Source: Cladorhizidae sp. MBARI D1340-BT2
Lineage: Eukaryota; Porifera; Demospongiae; Poecilosclerida; Cladorhizidae
NCBI GenBank assembly: GCA_028752905.1
Contig: JAQNBH010000002.1
Location: 36,176,075-36,240,074, forward strand
Direction: 5' to 3'
Length of the DNA: 64,000 nucleotides
Shown piece by piece: positions 36,182 to 47,592 of the stretch. Within the stretch, counting starts at the first letter, position 1; each line of letters starts with the position of its first letter. Position numbers and translations under genes: made by a program. The notes below the pieces were generated by a model, which was given only the letters and a program-made list of their open reading frames with translations, was not told where the DNA came from and ran no database searches.

Positions 36182-38139
36182 TTCAGAGTGATCCACGAAG
36201 CATAGATGCTTCTTTCTCGAGAGAGAGAAAAGATTCAGAGTGATCCATGAAGCATAGATGCATCTTTCTCAAGAGAGTGGAGGTTCAGAGTGATCCATGA
36301 AGCATAGATGCTTCTTTCTCAAGAGAGAAGAGGTTCACAGTGATCCATGAAGCATAGATGCTTCTTTTTCAAGAGAGAAGGTTCAGAGTGATCAATATAA
36401 ATGCTTCTTTCTCGATAAAGAAGAGGTTCAGAGTGATCCATGAAGCATAGATTCTTCTTTGGAGAGAGAGAGAAGAGGTTCAGAGTGATCCATGAAGCAC
36501 AGATGCTTCTTTCGAGAGAGAGAGAGAGAGAGAGAGAAGAGCTTCAGAGTGATCCATGTAGCATAGATGCTTCTTTCGAGAGAGAGAGAGAGAGAGAATA
36601 GGTTCAGAGTTACCCATGAAGCATAGATGCTTCTTTCGAGAGAGAGAGAAGAGCTTCAGAGTGATCCATGAAGCATAGATGCTTATTTCTAGAGAGAGGA
36701 GGTTCGGAGTGATCAACGAATCATAGATGCTTCTTTCGAGAGAGAGAGAGAAGAGGTTCAGAGTGATCTACGAAGCATAGATGCTTCTTTCTCGCGAGAG
36801 AGAGAGAAGAGGTTCAGAGTGATCCACGAAGCATAGATGCTTCTTTCGAGAGAGAGAAAGAGGAGGTTAAGAGTGATCCATGAAGCATAGATGCTTCTTT
36901 CTCGAGAGAGAAGAGGTTCAGAGTGATCCACAAAGCATATATGCTTCTTTCGAGAGAGAGAGAGAGAAGAGGTTCAGAGTGATCCATGAAGCATAGATGC
37001 TTCTTTCTGGAGAGAGAAGAGGTTCAGAGTGATCCATGAAGCATAGATGCTTTTTTCCCAAGAGGTTCAGAGTGATCCATGAAGCATAGATGCTTCTTTC
37101 TCAAGAGAGAAGAGGTTCAGAGTGATCTAGATGCTTCTTTCTAAAGAGAGAAGAGGTTCAGAGTGATCCATGAAGCATTTAGATGCTTCTTTCTCAAGAG
37201 AGAAGAAGTTTAGAGTGATCCATGAACCATTTAGATGCTTCTTTATAGGTTCAGAGCGATCCTTGAAGCATTTAATTGCTTCTTTCTCAAGCGAGAAGAG
37301 GTTCAGAGGGATCCATGAAGCATTTAGATGCTTCTTTTTCAAAAGAGAAGAAGTTCAGAGTGATCCATGAAGCATACAGTAGATGCTTCTTTCTCAAGAG
37401 AGAAGAGGTTCAGAGTGTTCCATGAAGCATAGATGCTTCTTTCTCAAGAGAGAAGAGGTTCAGAGTGATCCATGAAGCATAGATGCTTCTTTCTCAAGAG
37501 AGAAGAGGTTCAGAGTGATCTAGATGCTTCTTTCTAAAGAGAGAAGAGGTTCAGAGTGATCCATGAAGCATTTAGATGCTTCTTTCTCAAGAGAGAAGAG
37601 GTTCAGAGTGATCCATGAAGAATTTAGATGCTTCTTTCTCAAGAGAGACGATGTTCAGAGTGATCCACGAAGCATAGATGCTTCTTTCTCAAGAGAGAAG
37701 AGGGTCAGAGTGATCCATGAAGCATAGATGCTTCGTTCTCAAGAGAGAAGAGGTTCAGAGTGATCCGTGAAGCATAGATGCTTCTTTCTCGAGAGAGAAA
37801 AGAGGTTCACAGTGATCCATGTAGCATAGATGCTTCTTTCGAGAGAGAGAAGAGGTTCAGAGTGATCCATGAAGCATAGATGCTTCTTTCCCAAGATAGA
37901 AGACGTTCAGAGTAATCCATGAAGCATAGATGCTACTTTCTCAAGAGAGAAGAGGTTCAGAGTGATCAATGAAGTATAGATGCTTCTTTCTCAAGAGAGA
38001 AGAGGTCCAGAGTGATCCATGAAGCATAGATGCTTCTTTCTCAAGAGAGAAGAGGTTCAGAGTGATCCATGAAGCATAGATGCTTCTTTCTCAAGAGAGA
38101 AGAGGTTCAGAGTTATTCATGAAGCATAGATGCTTCTTT

Positions 38140-38196
<57 letters not shown>

Positions 38197-40470
38197 TTTC
38201 ATAGTGATTCATGAAGCATAGATGCTTCTTTCTAAAGAGAGAAGAGGTTAAGAGTGATCCATGAAGCATAGATGCTTCTATCCCAAGAGAGAAGAGGTTC
38301 AGAGTGATCCATGAAGCATACATGTAGATGCTTCTTTCTAAAGAGAGAAGAGGTTCAGAGTGATCCATGAAGCATAGATGCCTTTCTCAAGAGAGAAGAG
38401 GTTCAGAGTGATCCATGAAGCATAGATGCTGCTTTCGAGAGAGAGAGAAGAGGTTCAGAGTGATCCACGAAGCATAGATGGTTCTTACTCAAGAGAGAAG
38501 AGGTTCAGGATGATCCACGAAGCATAGATGCTTGTTTCTCGAGAGAGAGAAGAGGTTCAGAGTGTTCCACAAAGCATAGATGCTTCTATCTCAAGAGAGA
38601 AGAGGTTCAGAGTGATCCACGAAGCATACATGCTTCTTTCTCTCTTGAGAAAGAGGTTCAGGGTGATCCACGAAGCATAGATGCTTGTTTCTCGAGAGAG
38701 AAGAGGTTCAGAGTGATCCACAAAGCATAGATGCTTCTTTCGAGAGAGAGAGAGAGAGAAGAGTTTGAGAGTGATACACGAAGCATAGATGCTTCTTTCT
38801 AAAGAGAGAAGACATTCAGAGTGATCCATGAAGCATAGATGCTACTTTCTCAATAGAGAAGAGGTTCAGAGTGATCCATGAAGTATAGATGCTTTTTTCT
38901 CAAGAGAGAAGAGGTTCAGAGTGATCCACAAAGCATATATACTTCTTTCGAGAGAGAGAGAGAGAGAGAAGAGGTTCAGAGTGATCCATGAAGCATAGAT
39001 GCTTCTTTCTGGAGAGAGAAGAGGTTCAGAGTGATCCATGAAGCATAGATGCTTTTTTCCAAGAGGTTCAGAGTGATCCATGAAGCATAGATGCTTCTTT
39101 CTCAAGAGAGAAGAGGTTCAGAGTGATCTAGATGCTTCTTTCTAAAGAGAGAAGAGGTTCAGAGTGATCCATGAAGCATTTAGATGCTTCTTTCTCAAGA
39201 GAGAAGAGGTTCAGAGTGATCCATGAAGAATTTAGATGCTTCTTTCTCAAGAGAGACGATGTTCAGAGTGATCCACGAAGCATAGATGCTTCTTACTCAA
39301 GAGAGAAGAGGGTCAGAGTGATCCATGAAGCATAGATGCTTCGTTCTCAAAAGAGAAGAGGTTCAGAGTGATCCATGAAGCATAGATGCTTCTTTCTCGA
39401 GAGAGAAAAGAGGTTCACAGTGATCCATGTAGCATAGATGCTTCTTTCGAGAGAGAGAAGAGGTTCAGAGTGATCCATGAAGCATAGATGCTTCTTTCCC
39501 AAGAGAGAAGACGTTCAGAGTGATCCATGAAGCATAGATGCTACTTTCTCAAGAGAGAAGAGGTTCAGAGTGATCCATGAAGTATAGATGCTTCTTTCTC
39601 AAGAGAGAAGAGGTCCAGAGTGATCCATGAAGCATAGATGCTTCTTTCTCAAGAGAGAAGAGGTTCAGAGTGATCCATGAAGCATAGATGCTTCTTTCTC
39701 AAGAGAGAAGAGGTTCAGAGTTATTCATGAAGCATAGATGCTTCTTTCGAGAGAGGGAGAGAGAGAAGAGTTTCATAGTGATTCATGAAGCATAGATGCT
39801 TCTTTCTAAAGAGAGAAGAGGTTCAGAGTGATCCATGAAGCATAGATGCTTCTATCCCAAGAGAGAAGAGGTTCAGAGTGATCCATGAAGCATACATGTA
39901 GATGCTTCTTTCTAAAGAGAGAAGAGGTTCAGAGTGATCCATGAAGCATAGATGCCTTTCTCAAGAGAGAAGAGGTTCAGAGTGATCCATGAAGCATAGA
40001 TGCTGCTTTCGAGAGAGAGAGAAGAGGTTCAGAGTGATCCACGAAGCATAGATGGTTCTTACTCAAGAGAGAAGAGGTTCAGGATGATCCACGAAGCATA
40101 GATGCTTGTTTCGAGAGAGAGAGAAGAGGTTCAGAGTGATCCACGAAGCATACATGCTTCTTTCTCTCTTGAGAAAGAGGTTCAGGGTGATCCACGAAGC
40201 ATAGAAGCTTGTTTCTCGAGAGAGAATAAATTCAGAGTGATCCACAAAGCATAGATGCTTCTTTCGAGAGAGAGAGAGAGAGAAGAGGTTGAGAGTGATC
40301 CACGAAGCATAGATGCTTTCTTTCTCAAGAGAGAAGAGGTTCAGAGTAATCCATGAAGCATAGATGCTTCTTTCTCAAGAGAGAAGAGGTTAAGAGTGAT
40401 CCATGAAGCATAGATGCTTCTTTCTCAAGAGAGAAGAGGTTCAGAGTGATCCATGAAGCATAGATTCTTG
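17480..40470. repeat. 23-kb satellite array, 50-bp unit, within CZIB intron
   Basis: About 450 tandem copies of a 50-bp unit (for example GTTCAGAGTG at 17501 and 17551) differ by point changes, CATAGATGC/CATTTAGATGC variants (+2 bp) and variable (GA)n runs. Each unit holds two short dyads: GAAGCATAGATGCTTC (7-bp arms, 2-bp loop) and TTTCTCAAGAGAGAA. Longer higher-order copies occur, about 2.59 kb apart in 20.5-25 kb, 1.58 kb in 30-33 kb and 2.19 kb in 33.3-37.7 kb. Short open frames across the array are translations of the repeat, not genes. The array starts about 350 bp from one CZIB exon and ends about 670 bp from the next. Confidence 0.97.
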
Positions 40471-40660
40471 TGCTAACTTCCTCTGAAGAAAGACTCCCAA
40501 AAAGCACAAAAGGCTAGGAAGAGACTGTTCATCCGTACTTATCATAAACAGCCATTAAAAAAAACTCTTTCGTTTTTTCGATTGACCCATGCCGTAGGTC
40601 AAGTTTTAAGTATTTTATATCTCTAAATCAGTCTACTGAGCATATGCAAGTAAAATAATA

Positions 40661-41018
40661 AACCTACTTCAACCTGCCTCAACCCAGTGTGATGTTGGTC
40701 CAGAGAGTCTCCCCATAGAGCTATTGTCAACCTACTTCAACCTGCCTCAACCCAGTGTGATGTTGGTCCAGTGTGTGTCCCCATAGAGCTATTGTCAACC
40801 TACTTCAACCTGCCTCAACCCAGTGTCATGTTGGTCCAGTGTATGTCCCCATAGAGCTATTGTCAACCTACTTCAACCTGCCTCAACCCAGTGTGATGTT
40901 GGTCCAGTGTGTGTCCTATTGTCAACCTACTTCAACCTGCCTCAACCCAGTGTCATGTTGGTCCAGTGTATGTCCCCATAGAGCTATTGTCAACCTACTT
41001 CAACCTGCCTCAACTCAG
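40661..41018. repeat. 68-bp tandem repeat in CZIB intron
   Basis: Copies start at 40661, 40729, 40797, 40865, 40924 and 40992 (aacctacttcaacctgcctc...). The unit is 68 bp; one copy is 9 bp shorter. The array lies between the satellite and exon 41142-41173. Confidence 0.95.
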
Positions 41019-41141
41019 ATGATATAATAACTTAATCAGGAATTTCCCTGATATTTAGGTTGATACTAGAGTCCTTGATTAAAGTGTTACCATGGTTACC
41101 GAACATTCACACACAATGATGGATTGATAAAAAGAACTCAC

Positions 41142-41173
41142 ATTATATGCGGAGATGTGGGATTTCAATATTT
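41142..41173 (-). CDS. CZIB: CZIB micro-exon (32 bp)
   Basis: This 32-bp exon lies between an acceptor (gtttctctcag) and a donor (TATAAT|gtgagt). With the final G of the preceding exon it encodes EILKSHISAYN, matching the family's SIEIL..TI.PYN segment. Phase 1 in, phase 0 out. It is the exon just upstream of the satellite intron. Confidence 0.88.
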
Positions 41174-41204
41174 CTGAGAGAAACAAAAGTTTTATTAATA
41201 CATA

Positions 41205-41250
41205 TCCCCTGCCCCCTCCCCCCCCTCCCCTCCAGCCTCCCCCCCCCCGT
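41205..41250. repeat. C-rich tract
   Basis: Runs of C broken by single T and A bases, adjacent to a (TA)n stretch at 41288-41335. Confidence 0.85.
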
Positions 41251-41559
41251 CCCAATGTTGTAGCCAGATTTTGGAACTGAAGAACTACTATATATATATA
41301 ATATATATATTATATTTATATATATAATATATAATTCATCACTTGCACTGCCATAAATTTTGCTAGAAGTTCCAAAGGTCTATAATTAAATAAGTTTAAA
41401 TGGCCTGGTTGAAATGTGCATGTAGTCATTGAAGTGGGTGTGGCTATGTATTTGTGTGCAGCATGGGAGAAGTTCAGACCAATTCTAGCCTAGACTGCTC
41501 TGGCTACGATGTGAGAGAAGATTCTTATTATATAACTCGCTAAATATCTCTCTTAATAA

Positions 41560-42060
41560 AACTTACATAGTTATTATCTAATAATTATTATAATTATACA
41601 TTATTATAATTATTAATATTACAATAATGTAAATATTATTATTACTGCACCATCGTAATCATCATAATTATTATAATAATAATCATTATTACCATTACTA
41701 TAATAAATATTATTAATATTACTATAATAATATAATAATATAAATATTATTATTACTGCACCATCGTTATTACTGCACCATCTTAATTATTAATCATCAT
41801 TATTACTACATTATAATTATTAATAATTATTACTATAGTAATTATTATTATATTACTATAGTGATTATTATTAATATTGCTATAATAATTATTATTAATA
41901 TTACTATATTAATCTTACTATAATAATAATTAGTATTAATATTACTATAATAATATTACTATATATAATAATACTTCTTATTACTACATAATTATAAGTA
42001 TTAATATTATTATATTACTATAATAAAGATAAATATTAATAATTAAATTACTATATACTA
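41560..42060. repeat. ATT/AAT-rich low-complexity block
   Basis: Imperfect ATTATT/AATATTACTATAATA words with two copies of tattattactgcaccatcgt. No coding potential. Confidence 0.9.
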
Positions 42061-42061
42061 T

Positions 42062-42262
42062 GTGGAGACATCAGGGACTTTTGGCCCGGGGACTTTACCC
42101 TTTTTGAAAGAGCTTGGCCGCAGAGTGAGCAGAACAACAGGTGAGAGCAGGTCATACCCCTTCCTGATCCAACGTTTGGCAGTTGCCATACAGAGGGGGA
42201 ACAGTGCATGCATTATGGGAACACTGGGCAATGACTCCAGCCTGGAGGACTTATTTCATTAG
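42062..42262 (+). pseudogene. 3' end relic of a repetitive element, probably LINE-like
   Basis: The frame reads FLKELGRRVSRTTGESRSYP, then FLIQRLAVAIQRGNSACIMG, and ends with TAG 66 codons from the first Met. A damaged copy of the same C-terminus is at 4934-5053. A short 3' tail is followed within ~40 bp by a perfect (AAT)n tract (42299-42467). A simple-sequence tail directly after a terminal coding module is typical of some non-LTR retrotransposons. The family is inferred, not proven. Confidence 0.4.
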
Positions 42263-42298
42263 ACTTTCATGTTTTTAAGATAGTTACAATAACTTATC

Positions 42299-42469
<171 letters not shown>

Positions 42470-42489
42470 TAAAAATTAAAAATTAAAAA

Positions 42490-43394
42490 TATATAAAATA
42501 AATTACTATAATAAAATTACTATAATAATATTACTATAATAATATTACTATAATAATGATTATTACTACATAAGTATAAGTATAATATTACTATATATTA
42601 CTATATACACTATTATTATTATAATAACACTATTACAAATATTAATACGTAATAATAATAATTATTGTTGTTGTTATACTGTAAGTAACACTGCAACATG
42701 ATTGATGCCTTATTAATATTTATTATTGTTGCTGTTATTTATTATGCTTGATCACCGTTATATTTATCATTTATTACTATCATCGTTTCTTTGACATTAT
42801 TATTAATTATTATTAATAATAGTATTATCATATGCACTATTAAATACTAACTATTAAACTGGAGTGAGATATAATTTTTTTGTAATGACGGAAAAAAATA
42901 CTGTACCCATGCAGACCACAACAGACCACAACCAGTTAATAACCTTTTACCATTCTAAAATCACAATATTGTTTTGCCTTCATAATTGGCGAGTGAAGCA
43001 AGGCGCAGAATGGAAGCTAGACTGGCGCGTCTGCGCTAAGCAAGTGAGAGCGGGTTGTATGGACAATAAGCTGAACAAGCCATCCTGAAATAGGATTAAC
43101 GGCAAATAAATAACCTGATAACTCCCCTCCCCCAAGTCTTCCAAAATCACTACACCCTTAGGCCTCAATACAATTTGTTTGCTTGCTACATATATAGGCT
43201 GGTGAGAAGGGGCTGCATGGCTGATAGGAAAGGATGATGGGCATAGTTACTCCATTCATGAACATGCTCTAGTGCTCCCCTCAATGCCTGGCATTTCTTT
43301 CAAGTGCTGTTGCATATGGTAAAGGGTCATCTAACTGGTTGTGGTCTACTGGTTACTTAGCACCAGCATTAACTGTGAATAGGTGCTTACCAAG
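42490..43394. other. Intronic sequence without a recognised gene
   Basis: ATT-rich low complexity runs to about 42840, then mostly unique sequence. A 74-codon open frame at 42864-43088 shows no family motif. Confidence 0.4.
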
Positions 43395-43396
43395 TA

Positions 43397-43861
43397 CAGT
43401 AAGATGTCAGTTATCCAGACAGGTTGGGACCGGAAGGTGTCCGGATAACTGAAATTTCTGGATAACTGAAGTCACTAGTTGTACACAATCACTAGTTGTA
43501 CACAAATGTGTACACACGAATATATAATGTTAAAAGAGAAATGAGCAGCTGCATCTCAGCACATGCAGATCATGTGAGCTTACCTAGCAAGAAATGAGCA
43601 GCTGCATCTCAGCACATGGAGATCATGTGAGCTTACCTAGCAAGAAATGAGCAGCTGCATCTCAGCACATGCAGATCATGTGAGCTTACCTAGCAAGAAA
43701 TGAGCAGCTGCATCTCAGCACATGCAGATCATGTGTTGATTAGTACCCTAATGTGAGTTGCTTGGGACCAAAGTACATGTACACTGTACTGTACATGTAC
43801 ACCTGTTCTGGTTAACTGAAGTTTCCGGATAACTGGAGTCCGGATAACTGACATCCTACTG
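43397..43861. mobile_element. Tigger/pogo-like MITE with internal tandem repeat
   Basis: Terminal inverted repeats CAGTAAGATGTCAGTTATCC and, on the other strand, CAGTAGGATGTCAGTTATCC bound a 465-bp element flanked on both sides by TA (43395-43396 and 43862-43863). Sub-terminal GGATAACTG words recur on both sides. No transposase remains. The centre is a 53-bp tandem repeat (see 43537-43737). TA duplication and the TIR style fit the pogo/Tigger branch of Tc1/mariner. Confidence 0.85.
43537..43737. repeat. 53-bp tandem repeat, ~4 copies, inside the MITE
   Basis: Units start (atgagcagctgcatctcagc) at 43541, 43594, 43647 and 43700, with an exact 53-bp period. Confidence 0.95.
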
Positions 43862-44088
43862 TACAATCCATATACTACTAAAATTAAAATTAACCATGTT
43901 AGACTTGCACTGACAGTATGGAGGAAGATTACGCTAATTGACATGCACAAAATACATTCTTCTTTCGGGAGAGAAGGGGTTAAAAACACTAGATTCATCC
44001 TTTCTTTGGGCAATTTGTGCAGACAACAATAAAATTCCCGACATTGTTGACTTGTGAGATAATGGTTCGAAATGTTGACGATACTTAC

Positions 44089-44169
44089 CCAGTGAGTAAT
44101 CTCTACTGCATATCTTGCACTTCATGGTAAGGTTGGCCTGGCTCGGCTTCCTTTCAGAGGAACAACATC
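44089..44169 (-). CDS. CZIB: CZIB exon with second CxxC; one base short
   Basis: After the acceptor gaccatag the exon begins DVVPLKGSRA, matching the family's D.V.LKG.RG. From about 44130 the matching frame changes and continues ANLTMKCKICSRDYSL, with the second CxxC pair, to the donor (CTGG|gtaagt). The exon is 81 bp, but the surrounding phases (0 in, 1 out) require 82. One base therefore appears to be missing between the two halves. Both halves and all splice sites are conserved, so an assembly error is at least as likely as a mutation. Confidence 0.85.
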
Positions 44170-44224
44170 CTATGGTCATGTCACATGGTGTCACATGATC
44201 ATTACATCACATGTTGATATGACT

Positions 44225-44660
44225 TTAGCAAATGTTTTTTAAACGAGCAATAATATAAATAACAACAGCAATATAAATAACAATAATAGAATAACAAAAA
44301 CAACAATAATATAACCAATAGAAATAATAACAACAATAACAGAAACAACAATAGAAATAATAATAACTACAATAATATAAATAACAATAGAAATAGTAAC
44401 AACAATAATAGAAACAACAATAGAAATAATAACAATAGAAATAATAACAACAATAATAGAAACAATAGAAATAGAAATAACAATAGAAATAATAATAACT
44501 ACAATAATATAAATAACAATAGAAATAGTAACAACAATAATAGAAACAACAATAGAAATAATAACAATAGAAATAATAACAACAATAGAGATAATAACAA
44601 TAGAAATAATAACAACAATAGAAATAACAGCAGCAACAACAGCAGCAACAACAATAATAG
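44225..44660. repeat. AAC/AAT/AGAAAT-rich low-complexity block
   Basis: Imperfect short-period repeats of the type aacaacaatagaaataat on the plus strand. No coding potential. Confidence 0.92.
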
Positions 44661-44844
44661 GCTAGGAATGGGTCAAGGACCCATGCATGTAAAGTTGGTG
44701 GTAGTCCACGTTGCTAGAAACCACCATCGCCTAAAATGACAATTGGGCCATTTTGTTCAGGGGTACGCGTGCAAGTACGTCTTTGGCATTGGCAATGATG
44801 GCTCGGCTCACAAATTAAATTGTTGTGAGTGGCCGATGGTTGTT

Positions 44845-45275
44845 AAGCTGTTTATTAGGCTGATTGTTAAGCTGATTGTTAAGCTAGTTTCTAAGCTGGT
44901 TGTTAAGCTGGTTGTTAAGTTGGTTGCTAAGCTGGTTGCTAAGCTGGTTGTTAAGCTGGTTGTTAAGTTGGTTGCTAAGCTGGTTGCTAAGCTGGTTGTT
45001 AAGCTGATTGTTAAGCTGGTTGTTAAGCTGATTGATAAGCTGGTTGTTAAGTAAGCTGGTTGTTAATCTGGTTGCTAAGCTGGTTGTTAAGCTGATTGCT
45101 AAGCTAGTTGCTATGCTGGTTGTTAACCTGGTTGTTAAGCTGATTGCTAAGCTAGATGCTAAGCTGGTTGTTAAGCTGGGTGTTAAGCTGATTGCTAAGC
45201 TGGATGTTAAGCTAGTTGCTAAGCTGGTTGTTAAGCTGGTTGCTAAGCTGGTTGTTAAGCTGGTTGTTAAGCTGG
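44845..45275. repeat. 12-bp minisatellite (GCTGGTTGTTAA), ~35 copies
   Basis: Units of 12 bp alternate GCTGGTTGTTAA and GCTGGTTGCTAA. Because 12 is a multiple of 3, one plus-strand frame stays open and reads (KLVV/KLVA)n. It lies in a CZIB intron and no upstream gene signal supports translation. Confidence 0.95.
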
Positions 45276-45559
45276 GTGCTTATAGAGTCAATCTGCAAGA
45301 AAATTGCTGCCCAACAGTTAGCAATTTCCTATAGGTATCATCAAACCTGGGTGCTTAGAGAGTAAGTAGGCAAAAGAAATGGCCGCCAAACAACGAGCAG
45401 GAGCTTAACAAGCAGTGCCCATATGCAGAGGTCAGCAATTTCCTGTGGGTAAGGATCACCTGGTGTATGTACCAGGCTAGCTAGAAGGGTCGGGTAATGG
45501 TTGAACTGTTGCCATAGAGCCTGGAGAGGGGCAGATGTGATCATCACATCTACAAGTTT

Positions 45560-46045
45560 GCCTGGTCGCCAGAAATGGAAGCAACACTGGCTCATGAGCA
45601 GGAGGAGACAGTCATGACCAACTCTTAACAAACAGAGGCTGGAACCAACAGCCAAGTAGGTAGGCAGAAATGGAAGCAACACTGACTCTTGAGCGGGAGG
45701 AGACAGTCACCATCAACTCTTAACAAACAGAGGCTGGAACCAACAGCCAAGTAGGTAGGCAGAAATGGAAGCAACACTGACTCTTGAGCGGGAGGAGACA
45801 GTCACCATCAACTCTTAACAAACAGAGGCTGGAACCAACAGCCAAGTAGGTAGGTACATTAAGGTAGAAATGGAAGCAACACTGGCTCTTGAGCAGGAGA
45901 CAGTCACGACCAACTCTTAACAAACAGAGGCTGGAACCAACAGCCAAGTAGGTAGGTAGAAATGGAAGCAACACTGGCTCTTGAGCAGGAGGAGACAGTC
46001 ACCATCAACTTTTAACAAACAGAGGCTGGAACACACAGCCAAGAA
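45560..46045. repeat. ~96-bp tandem repeat in CZIB intron
   Basis: Four to five copies of a unit containing cttaacaaacagaggctgga (for example at 45623, 45719 and 45814) and aaatggaagcaacactggct. Unit length varies from 95 to about 110 bp through small insertions. Confidence 0.93.
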
Positions 46046-46315
46046 GGTGTAACAAAAAGTAGGCACTTAATAGAGACAGCAGCTTAACAACCAGGCAGCA
46101 TTTCAGAGGATTTGTTGCAAAAATAGGAAAAAATGGATTTGTGATTTTGTCGCAGTAAGTAATCTTACAACTAGTTTATAATCTTTTTAGCACTCTACAT
46201 GCCAACAACAATAACAACAACAACAACAACAAATATATAAAGTTTAAAAATGGAAAACAAGAAAACAATTAATAACCACATCATTAACAACATGTTGCAG
46301 AACACACTTACGTAC

Positions 46316-46369
46316 CTGCTCAGTCACATATATCCAGTTCGATATTTCTCCACAATTGGAACATTTCAC
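46316..46369 (-). CDS. CZIB: CZIB exon with first CxxC
   Basis: This 18-codon exon lies between an acceptor (cttctttttag) and a donor (GAGCAG|gtacgt). It reads VKCSNCGEISNWIYVTEQ, matching the family's first zinc-ligand pair KC.NCGE.S. Phase 0 on both sides. The preceding exon (N-terminal ~31 residues, usually ending WYLK) was not found. Confidence 0.9.
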
Positions 46370-46554
46370 CTAAAAAGAAGTAGAGGGGGGAAAAAAGAGT
46401 TTGTTAGAAGGTGATATTCTTAATTTCTGATTTGAAGGTACCAAAATCCCCCGCCTCAAGAAAGTAGTGAGTGCAGAGACTAGAATTGCCCTACTACCAG
46501 TTACTCAAACCAGAACAACCTAAAGGAAGTATACATCACACAGGTATCTAGTAT

Positions 46555-47300
46555 ACTACAGGAGGTGATTAGTATACTACATGAAGTGATTAGTATACCA
46601 CAGAAAATGTCTAGTGTTTTATAAGAAGTTTCTAGTATACCATAGGAAGTATCTAGTATACTAGAGGATGTATCTAGTATACTAGAGGACGTATCTAGTA
46701 TACCAGAGGATGTATCTAGTATACCAGAGGACATATCTAGTATACCAGAGGACATATCTAGTATACCAGAGGACGTATCTAGTTTACTAGAGGACATATC
46801 TAGTATACTAGAGGACGTATCTAGTATAATAGAGGATGTATCTAGTATACTAGAGGACGTATCTAGTATACTAGAGGACGTATCTAGTATACTAGAGGAA
46901 GTATCTAGTATACTACAGGAAATATCTAGTATACTACATGAAGTATCTAGTATACCACAGGAAGTATCTAGTATACCACAGGAAGTTTCTAGTATACCAC
47001 AGGAAGTATCTAGTATACCACAGGAAGTATCTAGTATACCACAGGAAGTATCTAGTATACTACAGGAAGTATCTCGTATACCACAAGAAGTATCTAGTAT
47101 ACCACAGGAAGTATCTAGTATACCACAGGAAGTATCTAGTATACCACAGGAAGTATCTAGTATACTACAGGAAGTATCTCGTATACCACAGGAAGTATCT
47201 CGTATACCACAGGATGTATCTCATATACCACAGGAAGTATCTATTATACTACAGGAAGTATCTAGTATACTACAGGAAGTATCCAATATACTATAGGAAG
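46555..47300. repeat. 21-bp minisatellite, ~35 copies
   Basis: The unit is of the type gaagtatctagtataccacag. The period is seven codons, so both strands show long open frames (plus strand KYLVYHR repeats; minus strand SSILDTS-like). Two sub-families occur: ACTAGAGGA on the left half and ACCACAGGA on the right. Confidence 0.95.
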
Positions 47301-47592
47301 CGATTTAATCATATTCATGATGTGGTAATCCAACCCAACTACTGTATATAGGCAAAGCTTAGTTTGCTTTTGGGACTGTCCACCACAGAGCAAGCTGATG
47401 AGAGTGTAGTAACGCTTTCTGTTGGTGCAGAGATGGAAGCTTATGGCAATCAAGCAGCAGCTACAGGTAACCGATATTTCTATGAGTCCCCAGGGAGGAG
47501 TCAAGCAGGAAACCATGCGATTGCCAACATAGAGTGGTACAATTTCCAAGGTTAGATGGAGATTACAAGATTGGACTATTAAGTATACAGGT

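Noticed and set aside
17480..40470. CRISPR-like array
   Set aside because: Repeats are directly adjacent with no unique spacers, and the context is eukaryotic.
17480..40470. Pol III B-box in the satellite unit (GGTTC...)
   Set aside because: Only the first five bases match; the invariant part of the B-box consensus is not kept and no A-box is present.
17993..40507. Dozens of short open frames (for example with KKHLCFMDHSEP or SREREREEVQSDP) across the satellite
   Set aside because: They are frame translations of the 50-bp repeat. They exist only where GA or +2 variants happen to avoid stops, start at arbitrary Met codons and have no independent signal.
45341..45974. Minus-strand frames containing LPTYLAVGSSLCLLRVG repeats
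   Set aside because: They are translations of the ~96-bp tandem repeat.
46424..46470. Minus-strand FWYLQ as the missing CZIB exon ending WYLK
   Set aside because: No GT donor follows at the right place, and the flanking residues do not match the family.
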